DNA from: Shewanella seohaensis
GTDB lineage: Bacteria; Pseudomonadota; Gammaproteobacteria; Enterobacterales; Shewanellaceae
Assembly: GCF_025449215.1 (NCBI RefSeq)
Contig: NZ_CP104900.1
Location: forward strand, 1,860,001 to 1,924,000
DNA length: 64,000 bases
Reading direction: 5' to 3'
Shown here: one piece after another, positions 30,342-39,785 of the stretch
Layout of the letters: each line of letters begins with the position of its first letter
How positions within the stretch are numbered: the first letter of the stretch is position 1
Made by a program: the position numbers and the translations under genes
The notes under the pieces: model-generated
Database searches by the model: none
Told to the model about the DNA's origin: nothing
The model's input: only the letters and a program-made list of their open reading frames with translations

Positions 30342-30602
30342 ATGTCTGCATTATCGGATTTTTTTACCCAGTTAGGCCAAGATGCGCAGTTAATGGAAGA
30401 TTATAAGCAGAATCCCGAGGCGGTGATGCGTGCCCATCGATTAACTGATGAAGAAATTAACGCTGTAATGACTGGGGATATGGAAAAGCTCAAAGCGTTA
30501 AGTGGCGATAGTAGCTATCAGTCTTACCTTATCATTTCACATGGTAACCTTTTAGGTTCGGATTTAGTGACCAATGTTAGAGCTTTTGGCTGTGCAGCCT
30601 AA
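30342..30602 (+). CDS. Borosin precursor peptide 1 (SonA-like)
   Basis: Ribosomally made peptide of 86 aa. Residues 1-55 form the conserved helical leader or borosin-binding domain (MSALSDFFTQLGQDAQLMED, YKQNPEAVMRAHRLTDEEIN, AVMTGDMEKLK), similar in pattern to LigA/Nif11-like leaders. The probable methylated core follows in SYQSYLIISHGN, rich in bulky hydrophobic residues. After HGN there is a 17-residue extension ending AFGCAA that the second precursor lacks. An Arg (residue 33) replaces the Gly of the second copy in the AHGLT turn. AAGGAAAAAA precedes the ATG. Which residues are methylated cannot be read from sequence. Confidence 0.88.
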   Translation: MSALSDFFTQLGQDAQLMEDYKQNPEAVMRAHRLTDEEINAVMTGDMEKLKALSGDSSYQSYLIISHGNLLGSDLVTNVRAFGCAA

Positions 30603-30624
30603 CTAGTAATCGCAAGGAGAAAAT

Positions 30625-30837
30625 ATGTCTGCATTATCGGATTTTTTTACCCAGCTAGGCCAAGATGCGCAGTTAATGGAAGACTATAAACAGAATCCCG
30701 AGGCGGTGATGCGTGCCCATGGATTAACTGATGAAGAAATTAACGCTGTAATGACTGGGGATATGGAAAAGCTCAAAACGTTAAGTGGCGACCAAGACTA
30801 TCAAGCCTTCTTATTAGTGAATCATGGTAATAATTAA
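30625..30837 (+). CDS. Borosin precursor peptide 2 (SonA-like)
   Basis: Peptide of 70 aa, paralogue of the gene 22 bases upstream. Its first 55 codons differ from the first copy at only five bases (two amino acids, R33G and A52T), then the sequences part: here the end is GDQDYQAFLLVNHGNN. Its length is like that of single-copy SonA-type precursors. AAGGAGAAAAT precedes the ATG, a stronger site than that of copy 1. The shared leader and divergent core suggest one enzyme serves two substrates. Confidence 0.9.
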   Translation: MSALSDFFTQLGQDAQLMEDYKQNPEAVMRAHGLTDEEINAVMTGDMEKLKTLSGDQDYQAFLLVNHGNN

Positions 30838-30843
30838 CTTATC

Positions 30844-32626
30844 TTGAAACGGTTACGTTGTGCCCTATTAGCCATCTTTGCTTTGTGTTCGACAGCATTG
30901 ATGGCTAACTCTCTCGATTTTGATCAGGCACTCAATGAGCTTGATGTATTACTGCAATCTGATCTTAGCGCTGCGCAGAAAAACTGGCCGAATATGAGAC
31001 TGCATTTAGCAGCTTAACCCCAACACAAAAAGGCAGACTAAGAATTGACAGAGCCATTAGTTATATTTTTGTCAGTGAATATGCCAAAGCGTTAGACGAT
31101 CTGCATCAGGCCGAAACCTTAATCACAAGTTCTGAATTATTAGCGTCAATTTATAGTTATCAAGCCACGGTCTATATAGGGATGCGTGACTATGACAAAG
31201 CTTTGTCGGCAGTTGCCAAAGCATTAGCCCTAGTGGTGAATATCGATGATGTTACGATTAAACGTCACTCCTATCTAAGAATTGCCAATATTTATTCTGA
31301 AATGGACGCTTATAGCGATATGGGCCTCTATGCCAATAAGGTGTTACAACTCGCTCAGGAAACCGATGTCCGCGATATTTGCCACGCCAAATTGCTGCGG
31401 GCGATTTACTTGCTCGGTGTGAAAAGTCCTGACGCCTTCGATGCCTTCGAAGATAGCCGTCAATATTGTGATGCGAAGCAATTTCCCCTTTTAGCAACGA
31501 TGTCGATGAAAGGCAAAGGGATGGTTTTGCAGGAGCGGGGTGACTATTTAGATGCGAGAGCGATTTTGCTATTAACGTTAAAAGGGTATGAAGCTTTCCA
31601 ATTTCAATTAGAAATCAGCCATGTGAATGCACTACTTGCCGAGAATTACTTTGCAACGGGTGAGCTGGTGCAAGCAAAAAGTCACGCTGTTAAGGTGCTC
31701 ACATTTCCCGATGATAATAGTTATATCGAACATAAGCATATTGCCTACAAAGTGTTTGCCGAGTTGATGGCGGCGGACAAACAATTTGAGCAAGCCTATG
31801 AATACTCCAGAAAAGAGCAACATTATAATCAACTGATTTTTGATGAGTCGAAGATGAAAACCCTTGCTTATCAGGCGGCTAAGTTTAATGCCGATGAGCA
31901 GGCGCGTGAAATCAACTTGCTAAATAAAGAACGTGAACTTTATATCGCCCAGCAAACGGTAAAAGAACGTGAGTACACTAATATGCTGATGTTTATCACG
32001 ATATTAGTGGGCGGGCTGTTTTTCCTCGCGATTTTGTTAGTCGTGGGCAATTTGCAAAAACGGCGTTTTATGCGCATGGCCAGAATGGATGCATTGACGG
32101 GTGTGCTTAACCGTGGTGCAGGGCAAGATCTTGGCGAAAATCTGTTTGTGCAAGCCGCTGCCCGAGGGGGCGATTTTTGTGTGATTTTATTCGACTTAGA
32201 TCATTTTAAACGGATTAATGATTCCTACGGCCATGGTACGGGTGACTGGGCGCTGAAAAAGTCGTTGAGGCGTTAAAACCCCATGTGCGCAATGGCGATG
32301 TGTTTGCTCGGATTGGCGGTGAGGAATTTGCACTATTCTTGCCTTACGCCAATGAATCTAAGGGGATGGAAGTTGCCGAACAATGCCGAAGCCGAATTGA
32401 AGCCATTGATACGCATCTGTCGGGGCATAAATTTACTATCACCGCGAGCTTTGGGGTCAGCGGTATGACAAAAGAAGACTTAAGCCTAGACCCTCTGCTG
32501 CACCGTGCCGATATGGCACTGTATGCCGCAAAATCGAATGGCCGTAACAGTGTATTTTGTTATGAGGACGCTTTAGCCTCCGATAAACGCGCCACCAATA
32601 TTACCAGTCAGTTGGCAAGGCAGTAG
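30844..32626 (+). CDS. Periplasmic TPR-like sensor with TM and GGDEF (diguanylate cyclase)
   Basis: Inner-membrane diguanylate cyclase of 594 aa after repair. Parts: signal peptide (LKRLRCALLAIFALCSTALM), a periplasmic helical region of TPR-like repeats (YAKALDDLHQAETL, DYDKALSAVAKALAL), a coiled segment, one membrane helix near residue 385 (MLMFITILVGGLFFLAILLV), and a cytosolic GGDEF domain with DALTGVLNRGAG, FDLDHFKRINDSYGH and the active GGEEF site. Two one-base shifts occur at A5 runs 30979-30983 and 32256-32260; six As restore AAQKKLAEYE and WALKKVVEAL. It begins seven bases after the second precursor with a TTG and weak SD, so it is likely coupled to the borosin genes. Confidence 0.87.
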
Positions 32627-32848
32627 GGTACGAGTTGTATTGTCTGTGTAACTGACTGTTTAGGTTAATGTAACGCGGTTTTCTTCTTTTGTTTTTTCGG
32701 TTATTTCTTGCGTTTTCTCGATGATTTTTAGGTCAATTTTTCACACTTTTTCCTGCCTAACTAGAGTATGATTGCCAGCGGTAGCCGAAGCTTTTTCGCT
32801 TAAGGTCATACCCCTATTTTTGCCTTTCGCTAACGTTGTGGAGCCCTA

Positions 32849-34618
32849 ATGGAAGAGTCGAGTCTGCTCACTTCTGTACTGTTATTTTTATTGGCCGCGG
32901 TGATTTTTGTACCCTTGGGCAAACGTTTTGGCGCAGGACCGATTCTGTCTTATCTCGCTGCCGGGGTGATTTTAGGGCCTGGCGGCATGGCGCTGGTGTC
33001 TGATCCCGCTGCCGTGCTGCATTTTGCCGAGCTGGGTGTGGTATTGATGCTGTTTGTGCTCGGGCTTGAACTCAACCCGAGCAAGTTATGGGAGCTGCGC
33101 AGCGCCATCTTTGGTCTCGGCAGTGGTCAGTTACTCCTTTCTTGGGCGGCAATTGGCGGTTTAGCTTGGGGATTTGGCTTATCCGTTGAGGCAGCATTAG
33201 TGGTGGGCGCGGCGTTATCCTTGTCATCGACGGCTTTTGCGGTGCAGTTGATGAGTGAACATAGACTGCTGACCACCCCGCTGGGCCGCGATGCCTTTGG
33301 GGTGTTGTTGATGCAAGATCTCGCAGTGATCCCCATGTTGCTATTAACCGCTTACCTTGCGCCTAATTCGGCCCAGATTGAGCACCATGCGGTGCCTTGG
33401 TATTGGACTTGTGTGGCATTAGTGGGCTTTGTGTTGGTGGGCAAATATCTGTTGCCGCGGTTACTTAAACTTGTTGCCAGTAGCGGGGTTCGTGAGGTGT
33501 TAACCGCCTTTGCATTATTGCTGGTGATGGGCAGCGCCGAATTGATGGAGTGGCTGGGGCTATCGGCGGGTATGGGGGCGTTTTTAGCCGGAATTATGCT
33601 GGCGAACTCCAGCTACCGACATCAGCTCGAAACCGATATCGAACCTTTTAAGGGCTTACTGCTTGGACTGTTTTTTATGGCGGTCGGCATGAGTATGGAT
33701 CTCAAGCTGTTTTTAACCGATCCTTTACTTATCCTCGCGATTTTGCTGGGCATGTTACTGATTAAGACTCTCGTGCTGATGCTGCTTGGACGTTTACGAC
33801 ACCATACATGGCGCCCGAGTATTGCCCTAGGGCTTATCTTGGCCGAGGGCGGTGAGTTTGCCTTTGTGCTGCTGTCGCAGGCGCAATTATCCAGCATAGT
33901 GGATGATAAAATCGCCCAAATCTTAGTGCTCGCCATTGGTTTATCCATGGCAGTCACACCGATGATTTTCACGCTATTTAGAGCCACTAAACCTAAGGTG
34001 GTGGATACTCGTTTGCCCGATACCATTAATGTGACTGAGTCTGAGGTGGTGATCGCCGGATTTGGGCGGGTAGGGCAGATCACTGGGCGGATTTTAGCGT
34101 CATCGGGCATTCCGTTTGTGGCCTTAGATAAGGATGCCAGCCATGTGGATGTGATCCGCAAATACGGCGGTGAGGTCTATTTTGGTGATGCCAGACGTTT
34201 AGATATGTTGATGTCGGCCGGGATTGCGCGCTCGCGCTTGTTGCTGCTGGCCGTTGATAATGTTGAGGATTCGATTGAAATTGCCCTGCAGGTGAAAACC
34301 CATTTCCCCCATATCAATATTGTCGCTCGGGCGCGGGACCGTAACCACGCGTATCGATTAATGAGCCTTGGGGTGACCGATGTGTTCCGTGAAACCTTTG
34401 GTTCGGCTTTGTCTGCCAGTGAGAAGATTTTGCAGGGCTTAGGCTTATCACAGGTACAAGCCAATGAAAGGGTGAAGATTTTTGCCGAGCACGATAAAAA
34501 GCTGGTGATCGCCAGTGCTGCCCATCAGCATGATTTAACCAAGCTGATTGATTTATCCACTAAGGGGAAAGCCGAGTTGGAGTCGCTGATGCGTGGTGAC
34601 CGGGAAAACGTCAGTTAA
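32849..34618 (+). CDS. Kef-type cation:proton antiporter (CPA2) with RCK domain
   Basis: Inner-membrane protein of 589 aa. About twelve helices form the antiporter (FGAGPILSYLAAGVILGPGG, ELGVVLMLFVLGLELNPSKL, DAFGVLLMQDLAVIPMLLL with the conserved Gln-Asp), followed from about residue 390 by a cytosolic TrkA-N/RCK nucleotide-binding domain (EVVIAGFGRVGQITGRILAS, VYFGDARRLDML). This is the layout of KefB/KefC, glutathione-gated potassium efflux systems. No KefF/KefG partner is present, and the KefC gating loop was not checked, so the ion and gating are open. A GGAG precedes the ATG. Confidence 0.9.
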   Translation: MEESSLLTSVLLFLLAAVIFVPLGKRFGAGPILSYLAAGVILGPGGMALVSDPAAVLHFAELGVVLMLFVLGLELNPSKLWELRSAIFGLGSGQLLLSWAAIGGLAWGFGLSVEAALVVGAALSLSSTAFAVQLMSEHRLLTTPLGRDAFGVLLMQDLAVIPMLLLTAYLAPNSAQIEHHAVPWYWTCVALVGFVLVGKYLLPRLLKLVASSGVREVLTAFALLLVMGSAELMEWLGLSAGMGAFLAGIMLANSSYRHQLETDIEPFKGLLLGLFFMAVGMSMDLKLFLTDPLLILAILLGMLLIKTLVLMLLGRLRHHTWRPSIALGLILAEGGEFAFVLLSQAQLSSIVDDKIAQILVLAIGLSMAVTPMIFTLFRATKPKVVDTRLPDTINVTESEVVIAGFGRVGQITGRILASSGIPFVALDKDASHVDVIRKYGGEVYFGDARRLDMLMSAGIARSRLLLLAVDNVEDSIEIALQVKTHFPHINIVARARDRNHAYRLMSLGVTDVFRETFGSALSASEKILQGLGLSQVQANERVKIFAEHDKKLVIASAAHQHDLTKLIDLSTKGKAELESLMRGDRENVS

Positions 34619-34633
34619 GTCTGCCAGCTAAAA

Positions 34634-34665
34634 CAACAAGAGAGCCTATTGGCTCTCTTGTTTGT
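34634..34665. terminator. bidirectional terminator between the Kef-type gene and the TonB receptor
   Basis: Stem CAAGAGAGCC / GGCTCTCTTG with a four-base loop, T-rich on both sides, between convergent genes. Confidence 0.9.
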
Positions 34666-34686
34666 TTATGGGCTTAAGGAAAACGC

Positions 34687-37157
34687 TTAGAAACTGTATC
34701 TATATTGCAGCTTCACATTACGCTCTTCGCCCGGCATGCCACCGAGGAACATCGCCTTGCTGTAATAGTCTTTATTGAATAGGTTGTTGATATTCAATTG
34801 TAACTTCCAAGAGTCGGTGGCGTAGCTGATGGCAGAATCCACTAAGGTGTAGCTCGGCACATAACCATCTGGGATGCCAAATGAGCTTGAGTGTGTGCTT
34901 CTATCATCCACATACTTGGCGCCTAAACTCAGCTCAATAGGGCTTGTTAAGGCAAACCAGTCTGCACCATAGGTTATCCAAGCACTGGCGGTCACATAGG
35001 GCACACCTTTTTGACGGCTGTCGTAGTTGGCTTTGTCATTTGGGTTTTGTTTATCCCTAGCGTCTTGATACATGCCGTTAAGGTTGATGCGCCAGTTATC
35101 GTTTAAGTGGGCATTGAGATCCAGCTCGACCCCTTGGGTATCTTCGCTGCCATCGTAAAAGTACACGGGCACCTCGGCACCAGACACGCCAGCGTTATAG
35201 TCTGGGTTGTTGTAAGGCACATTAGTGCGTGAGCTTTTAAAGAACACCAGTGATGCTAGCATCTGATCGTCAAAGGCTTTAAAGCGCATGCCGAGATCGT
35301 TACTGACGGATTCTGAGTCTTCGCGGTCGGTATTTTCCCCGTAATTGAGCCTAAGATGCTATAGGCGGTGCGGCCCTTTGAGTGATTAACGAAAAATGAT
35401 AAATCATCAATGGGCATATAAGTTAAGCCCAAGTTGTAGGTCACACCGTTATCTTTGCTATCTTCCTCTGGAGTGGGGCTCGCTTGACTCGCGCTGTAGC
35501 GCTCATCCACACCTAAGTGCTCATAGCTCTGTTTGATTTCGTTAAAGGCCACGCCAACGCGGGTGGTAAAGCCATAACCTAAATAACCCACATGTTGCAC
35601 GCCTAAGCCCCAAGCGCTGACTTTTTTGTTGTAGTTGGCGGTTTTGAGTGGATCGTAGTCGGCAAATTTCCCCGTTCCCCAGTTTGGATTGCGGATATCG
35701 TAAATGTAAGGCAGCGAACCACGGTAAATCACTTCGCCTTGTTTGTTTTTAATGACTTGATCCGCATCGTAAATCGAGAATTGCTCGAGGCGAATGTTGC
35801 GATCTTCGTAGTTAGCGTTCACCAGTAATTCGTTGTCGATATTGCCGATTTGGAAGTCGTAACGTAGACCGGCAAAATACTGCCATGAGGTTTCTTCGGC
35901 ATCGAGTTGGCGGTATTCCTGACGTCTGGCTGCAAAGGGATAGAGCACGCCATTTTCAACCAGTGGCGCGCGGGGATCTTCGTTAATCACATCAGTCGAT
36001 ACGCCGCCAACCTTGATTTTACGCTTCCAATACACATAGTTGTAAGCCCCTGTTTGACGGGCAAAACCTGTAGTGTAGTCGCGATATTGCAACTGCTGGT
36101 TGAGGAACAGATTATCGGTAAAGTAGATATTGTGGGTCAGCTTGAACCTTAATTCTTCACCTTCGTTATCCTTTGCCATCGGAGAAATTAATCCCGCGTC
36201 ACCGAAGGAGTAGGGAGTTAAACCATCACCACTGGCGAGTGATGCCGCTAATTGCTGACGCTGCTCATCGGTTAGCTGTATGCCTTGACCCTTAGGATCG
36301 TTAATCAAATCTTGCCAAGTGACTTCGCCCGCGGTTTTGCCACCGACAGAATCGGCATTGTAGATACGGATTGGATGGCCGATGGAGTCAACGGCAATGG
36401 CGTCTTTGATATACGCGCCGGATAGCATCAGATCTTGGCTGTCACTTAATACCCATTTGAGTGAGCCGAACACTTCATCACGGTCGGCGCCTAAATCACG
36501 GTAGCCTTCACTGCGGGCGGTTTTGGCGACTAAGCGGTACGCAAGATCATCGGTAATTCCACCCGTGCTGTCGACGGCGAGCGAGTAGGTATCCCACTGG
36601 CCAACTTCTGTGGTGATTTTGTGTTTGGATTCAAATTGCGGTTTCTTTTCAATCAGGTTGATCACGCCGCCCGCGCTGCCCATGCCATAGAGTCCAGTCG
36701 CTGGCCCCTTTAAAACCTCCACGGATTCCACATTGGTTAGGGAGCGAGTGGGGTTAAAGGTATTGCCAAGGCCGGCACCACCATACATGCCGTCATAGGT
36801 GTAGTTTGCGCCGAGGCCGCGAATCACTAAGTTATCCCCAATGCCGTAGTTATTGCCCGCTTGAGTCACCCCGCTGATATTGCGAATCAAGTCCTGCAGA
36901 TTGTCGACTCCTTGGCTGTTAATCAGCTCCTGGTCAACGATAACAACCGCCGCAGGGGTTTCCATTAAGGACATATCTGACTTAGTCGCAAGTCCTGAGT
37001 TTTTCACCACAGAGTTTTGTCTGCCATATACCGTTATACGCTCGACGTTTTCATCGCGAGCTGAAGGTGTGTCATCGGCGTAGGTTGTGTGTGGTAAAGC
37101 ACTGAGGCAGGCGAGTGCAATAAGCGATAAGCGAAATACAGGCTGTAATACTGGCAT
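34687..37157 (-). CDS. TonB-dependent siderophore receptor
   Basis: Outer-membrane beta-barrel of 823 aa after repair, energised by TonB to import ferric siderophore. Signal peptide ends near TTYADD; the TonB-box region ERITVYG is followed by the plug (PAAVVIVDQELINSQGVDNL, LVIRGLGANYTYDG, VEVLKGPATGLYGMGSAGGV) and the barrel, which ends in the classic aromatic C-terminus YRYSF. One shift at 35337-35340 (plus-strand C4; five restore ITGENTDREDSE) splits it. A Fur-box-like site lies 30 bases upstream. It is monocistronic; the siderophore cannot be told from sequence. Confidence 0.92.
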
Positions 37158-37185
37158 TGAAAGTCACCCAATCAGAAAGGTCGCG

Positions 37186-37207
37186 AATGATAATGATTTT
37201 CATCTAG
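37186..37207 (-). promoter_or_regulatory. Fur box of the TonB receptor
   Basis: GATAATGATTTTCATCTAG at 37189-37207 matches the 19-bp Fur consensus at 13 positions, including all of the first nine, about 30 bases upstream of the receptor start. Iron repression is expected. Confidence 0.75.
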
Positions 37208-37433
37208 TTTGCAACCCCTTGTTTGGCACTTAAAAGACCATGAACCTTGGTTATCTTTACATATGAAATACGGTTAACTGTGTTGGGGATAAAGACCTTC
37301 ACTATCACTTGCTGCCCTCATTTGAAGCAATGCTGGGTCAGATTTCTAATTTGTTTCATTTTTTTTATAAAAAAGTGATTTATTTTTTGGGTTAACCACA
37401 TCGACTCGGGTTTTTGATCGAGAAACATAACCC

Positions 37434-37447
37434 GTGATCCCTGTCAC
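37434..37447. promoter_or_regulatory. candidate CRP site
   Basis: GTGA-N6-TCAC (GTGATCCCTGTCAC) in the 835-base gap between the TonB receptor and aceB. Both core half-sites are perfect, but it lies about 550 bases from aceB. Confidence 0.4.
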
Positions 37448-37642
37448 TCTCCCCTTACTTGTTCGACTGTTTACGTAAACGTAATAGTTAAACGGGTGTT
37501 TAAATTTTTAATCTGTTTCTATTTTGTTAATTGATTGGTTTTGTTGATTTTTACCGCTTTCCTCCGGGTGGAGTTCAAAACGCGCACAGGTTTCTACTTA
37601 GGTCGAATAGGTTAAAAATGCTGTATGGCTAAGTTTTCAGTA

Positions 37643-37657
37643 GGTAATTAAATTACG
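37643..37657 (+). promoter_or_regulatory. candidate HexR box upstream of aceBA
   Basis: GGTAATTAAATTACG differs only at the two end bases from the HexR palindrome TGTAATTAAATTACA known from Shewanella. HexR senses KDPG and switches central carbon genes between glycolysis and gluconeogenesis, so a site about 340 bases upstream of the glyoxylate-shunt operon makes sense. Confidence 0.7.
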
Positions 37658-37780
37658 TATAAAATTACATGGCGCTTGTAGTGGTAAAGTTGTCTGACAA
37701 ATTTCACGATAAGAAAAATCTTATTTAGCTAAAATTTTTAAAGCTTTTATTTATCAGTTGCTTGCACTGAGTTTTTAGTC

Positions 37781-37793
37781 TTGGTCAGACCAA
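37781..37793 (+). promoter_or_regulatory. TTGGTCAGACCAA palindrome, FadR/PdhR-type operator
   Basis: A perfect 13-bp palindrome of the TTGGTnnnACCAA form bound by FadR/PdhR-type GntR regulators, about 200 bases upstream of aceB. The regulator gene is not in the window. Confidence 0.55.
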
Positions 37794-37992
37794 TTTTGAG
37801 AGGTTTTTTGGTCAAATTTTTTAGCGGTTATGGCACTTTTGGATAGTTGCAAATACAAATGTTTGTCTGTAAGTTTTGGTTCTAAACGAACATTTGAATG
37901 TTTTGTGGTGAATGTTTGTACATGTTACTCATGTCTTTGCTGGTAACGGGTCGTAAACGAGCAAAAGGTTAGCCTCTTGGGAGGGCGAGAAG

Positions 37993-39642
37993 ATGACGGA
38001 ACACACTTTAAGTGAACAGCAATTGAATTCGACACAGAATAAGGCCACTGCGAATGGCACTCTGGCCTTAGTAGGAAATACCATCCCGGGGCAGGAGGTG
38101 ATTTTTACCGAAGGCGCGCTGGCGTTGCTTGAGTCACTTTGCCGTGAATTTGCGACAGAAGTGCCCACCTTACTCGCCAAACGTAAAGATAGACAGGCGC
38201 GTATCGATAAAGGGGCTTTGCCTGACTTTTTACCCGAGACTCGCGCAATTCGTGACGGTGCATGGAAGATCCGCGGCATTCCGAATGACTTACTCGATCG
38301 CCGTGTCGAAATCACCGGTCCCGTCGAACGTAAGATGGTGATCAATGCGCTTAATGCCAATGCCAAAGTGTTTATGGCGGATTTTGAAGACTCCTTAGCA
38401 CCGAGCTGGCAGAAAGTCGTGGAAGGTCAGATTAACCTGCGTGATGCTGTGCGTGGTGAGATTGAATACACAGCGCCTGAAACCGGTAAACACTACAAGT
38501 TAGGCCCAAATCCTGCGGTATTAATCTGCCGTGTGCGTGGCCTGCACTTAAAAGAGAAGCACGTTGAATTTAACCAGCAGTCCATTCCCGGCGCGTTATT
38601 CGACTTTGCGATGTACTTTTACCATAACTATCGCCAATTGCTGGCGAAGGGCAGTGGTCCTTACTTCTATATTCCTAAACTCGAGAGCCATATTGAAGCG
38701 CGTTGGTGGGCAAAAGTGTTTGCTTTTGTTGAAGAAAGATTTTGCCTACAGCCTGGCACAATCAAATGTACTTGTTTGATTGAGACCTTACCCGCAGTGT
38801 TTGAAATGGACGAAATTCTCTATGAATTACGCTCAAACATTGTCGCGCTGAACTGTGGTCGTTGGGACTATATCTTCAGCTATATCAAAACATTAAAGCG
38901 TCATAGCGACCGTGTATTACCGGATCGCCAAGCGGTGACCATGGATACGCCTTTCTTAAGCGCCTATTCAAGACTGCTGATCAAAACCTGCCATAAACGT
39001 GGCGCACTGGCGATGGGCGGCATGGCGGCCTTTATTCCAGCGAAGGATCCCGCTCAGAACGAAACCGTGTTGCAACGGGTACGTAAGGACAAAGAGCTTG
39101 AGGCTCGCAATGGTCACGATGGGACTTGGGTCGCTCACCCTGGTCTTGCGGATACGGCAATGGGGATCTTTAACGAATACATAGGCCAAGATCATCAAAA
39201 TCAATTGCATATCACCCGTGATGTGGATGCACCGATCCTCGCCGCAGAGTTATTAAAACCCTGTGATGGTGAGCGCACTGAGCAAGGGATGCGCCTGAAT
39301 ATTCGCATCGCTCTGCAATACCTTGAGGCGTGGATCAGTGGTAACGGTTGTGTGCCGATTTACGGATTAATGGAAGATGCGGCAACGGCGGAAATCTCCC
39401 GCGCCTCGATTTGGCAATGGATCCAACATGGCAAGTCACTCTCAAACGGCAAACCCGTCACTAAACAATTGTTTAAGGACATGCTGGTGGAAGAGTTAGC
39501 AAATGTGAAAAAAGAAGTGGGCGGTGACAGATTCACCCACGGCAAATTTACCCAAGCGGCTGTATTGCTTGAGGATATTACCACTTCGGATGAATTGGTC
39601 GATTTCTTAACCTTACCCGGTTACGAGATGCTAACGGCTTAA
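37993..39642 (+). CDS. aceB: Malate synthase A
   Basis: Cytosolic enzyme of 549 aa that condenses glyoxylate with acetyl-CoA to malate, the second step of the glyoxylate shunt. Motifs: TREIRDGAWKIRGIP-like segment (here ETRAIRDGAWKIRGIPNDL), AKVFMADFEDSLAPSWQ, YFYIPKLESHIEARWW, TIKCTCLIETLPAVFEMDE, the Mg-binding LNCGRWDYIFS and TPFLSAYSRLLIKTCHKRGA. Length matches the short A-type enzyme, not GlcB (about 720 aa). GGGAGG precedes the ATG. aceA follows after 143 bases on the same strand. Three candidate operators lie upstream. Confidence 0.97.
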   Translation: MTEHTLSEQQLNSTQNKATANGTLALVGNTIPGQEVIFTEGALALLESLCREFATEVPTLLAKRKDRQARIDKGALPDFLPETRAIRDGAWKIRGIPNDLLDRRVEITGPVERKMVINALNANAKVFMADFEDSLAPSWQKVVEGQINLRDAVRGEIEYTAPETGKHYKLGPNPAVLICRVRGLHLKEKHVEFNQQSIPGALFDFAMYFYHNYRQLLAKGSGPYFYIPKLESHIEARWWAKVFAFVEERFCLQPGTIKCTCLIETLPAVFEMDEILYELRSNIVALNCGRWDYIFSYIKTLKRHSDRVLPDRQAVTMDTPFLSAYSRLLIKTCHKRGALAMGGMAAFIPAKDPAQNETVLQRVRKDKELEARNGHDGTWVAHPGLADTAMGIFNEYIGQDHQNQLHITRDVDAPILAAELLKPCDGERTEQGMRLNIRIALQYLEAWISGNGCVPIYGLMEDAATAEISRASIWQWIQHGKSLSNGKPVTKQLFKDMLVEELANVKKEVGGDRFTHGKFTQAAVLLEDITTSDELVDFLTLPGYEMLTA

Positions 39643-39785
39643 TGATTAGCGTTTTAATGCTGTAACACTGAATGCGTTTACATGGAATGCGTTATGGCGG
39701 TCAAGCCGCCAATTAAACCAATGGGCAGGGTGAGGCTGTGGGGCAGCTTCACTTGCTACAACATCACAGAGAAAGGAGTGACACT

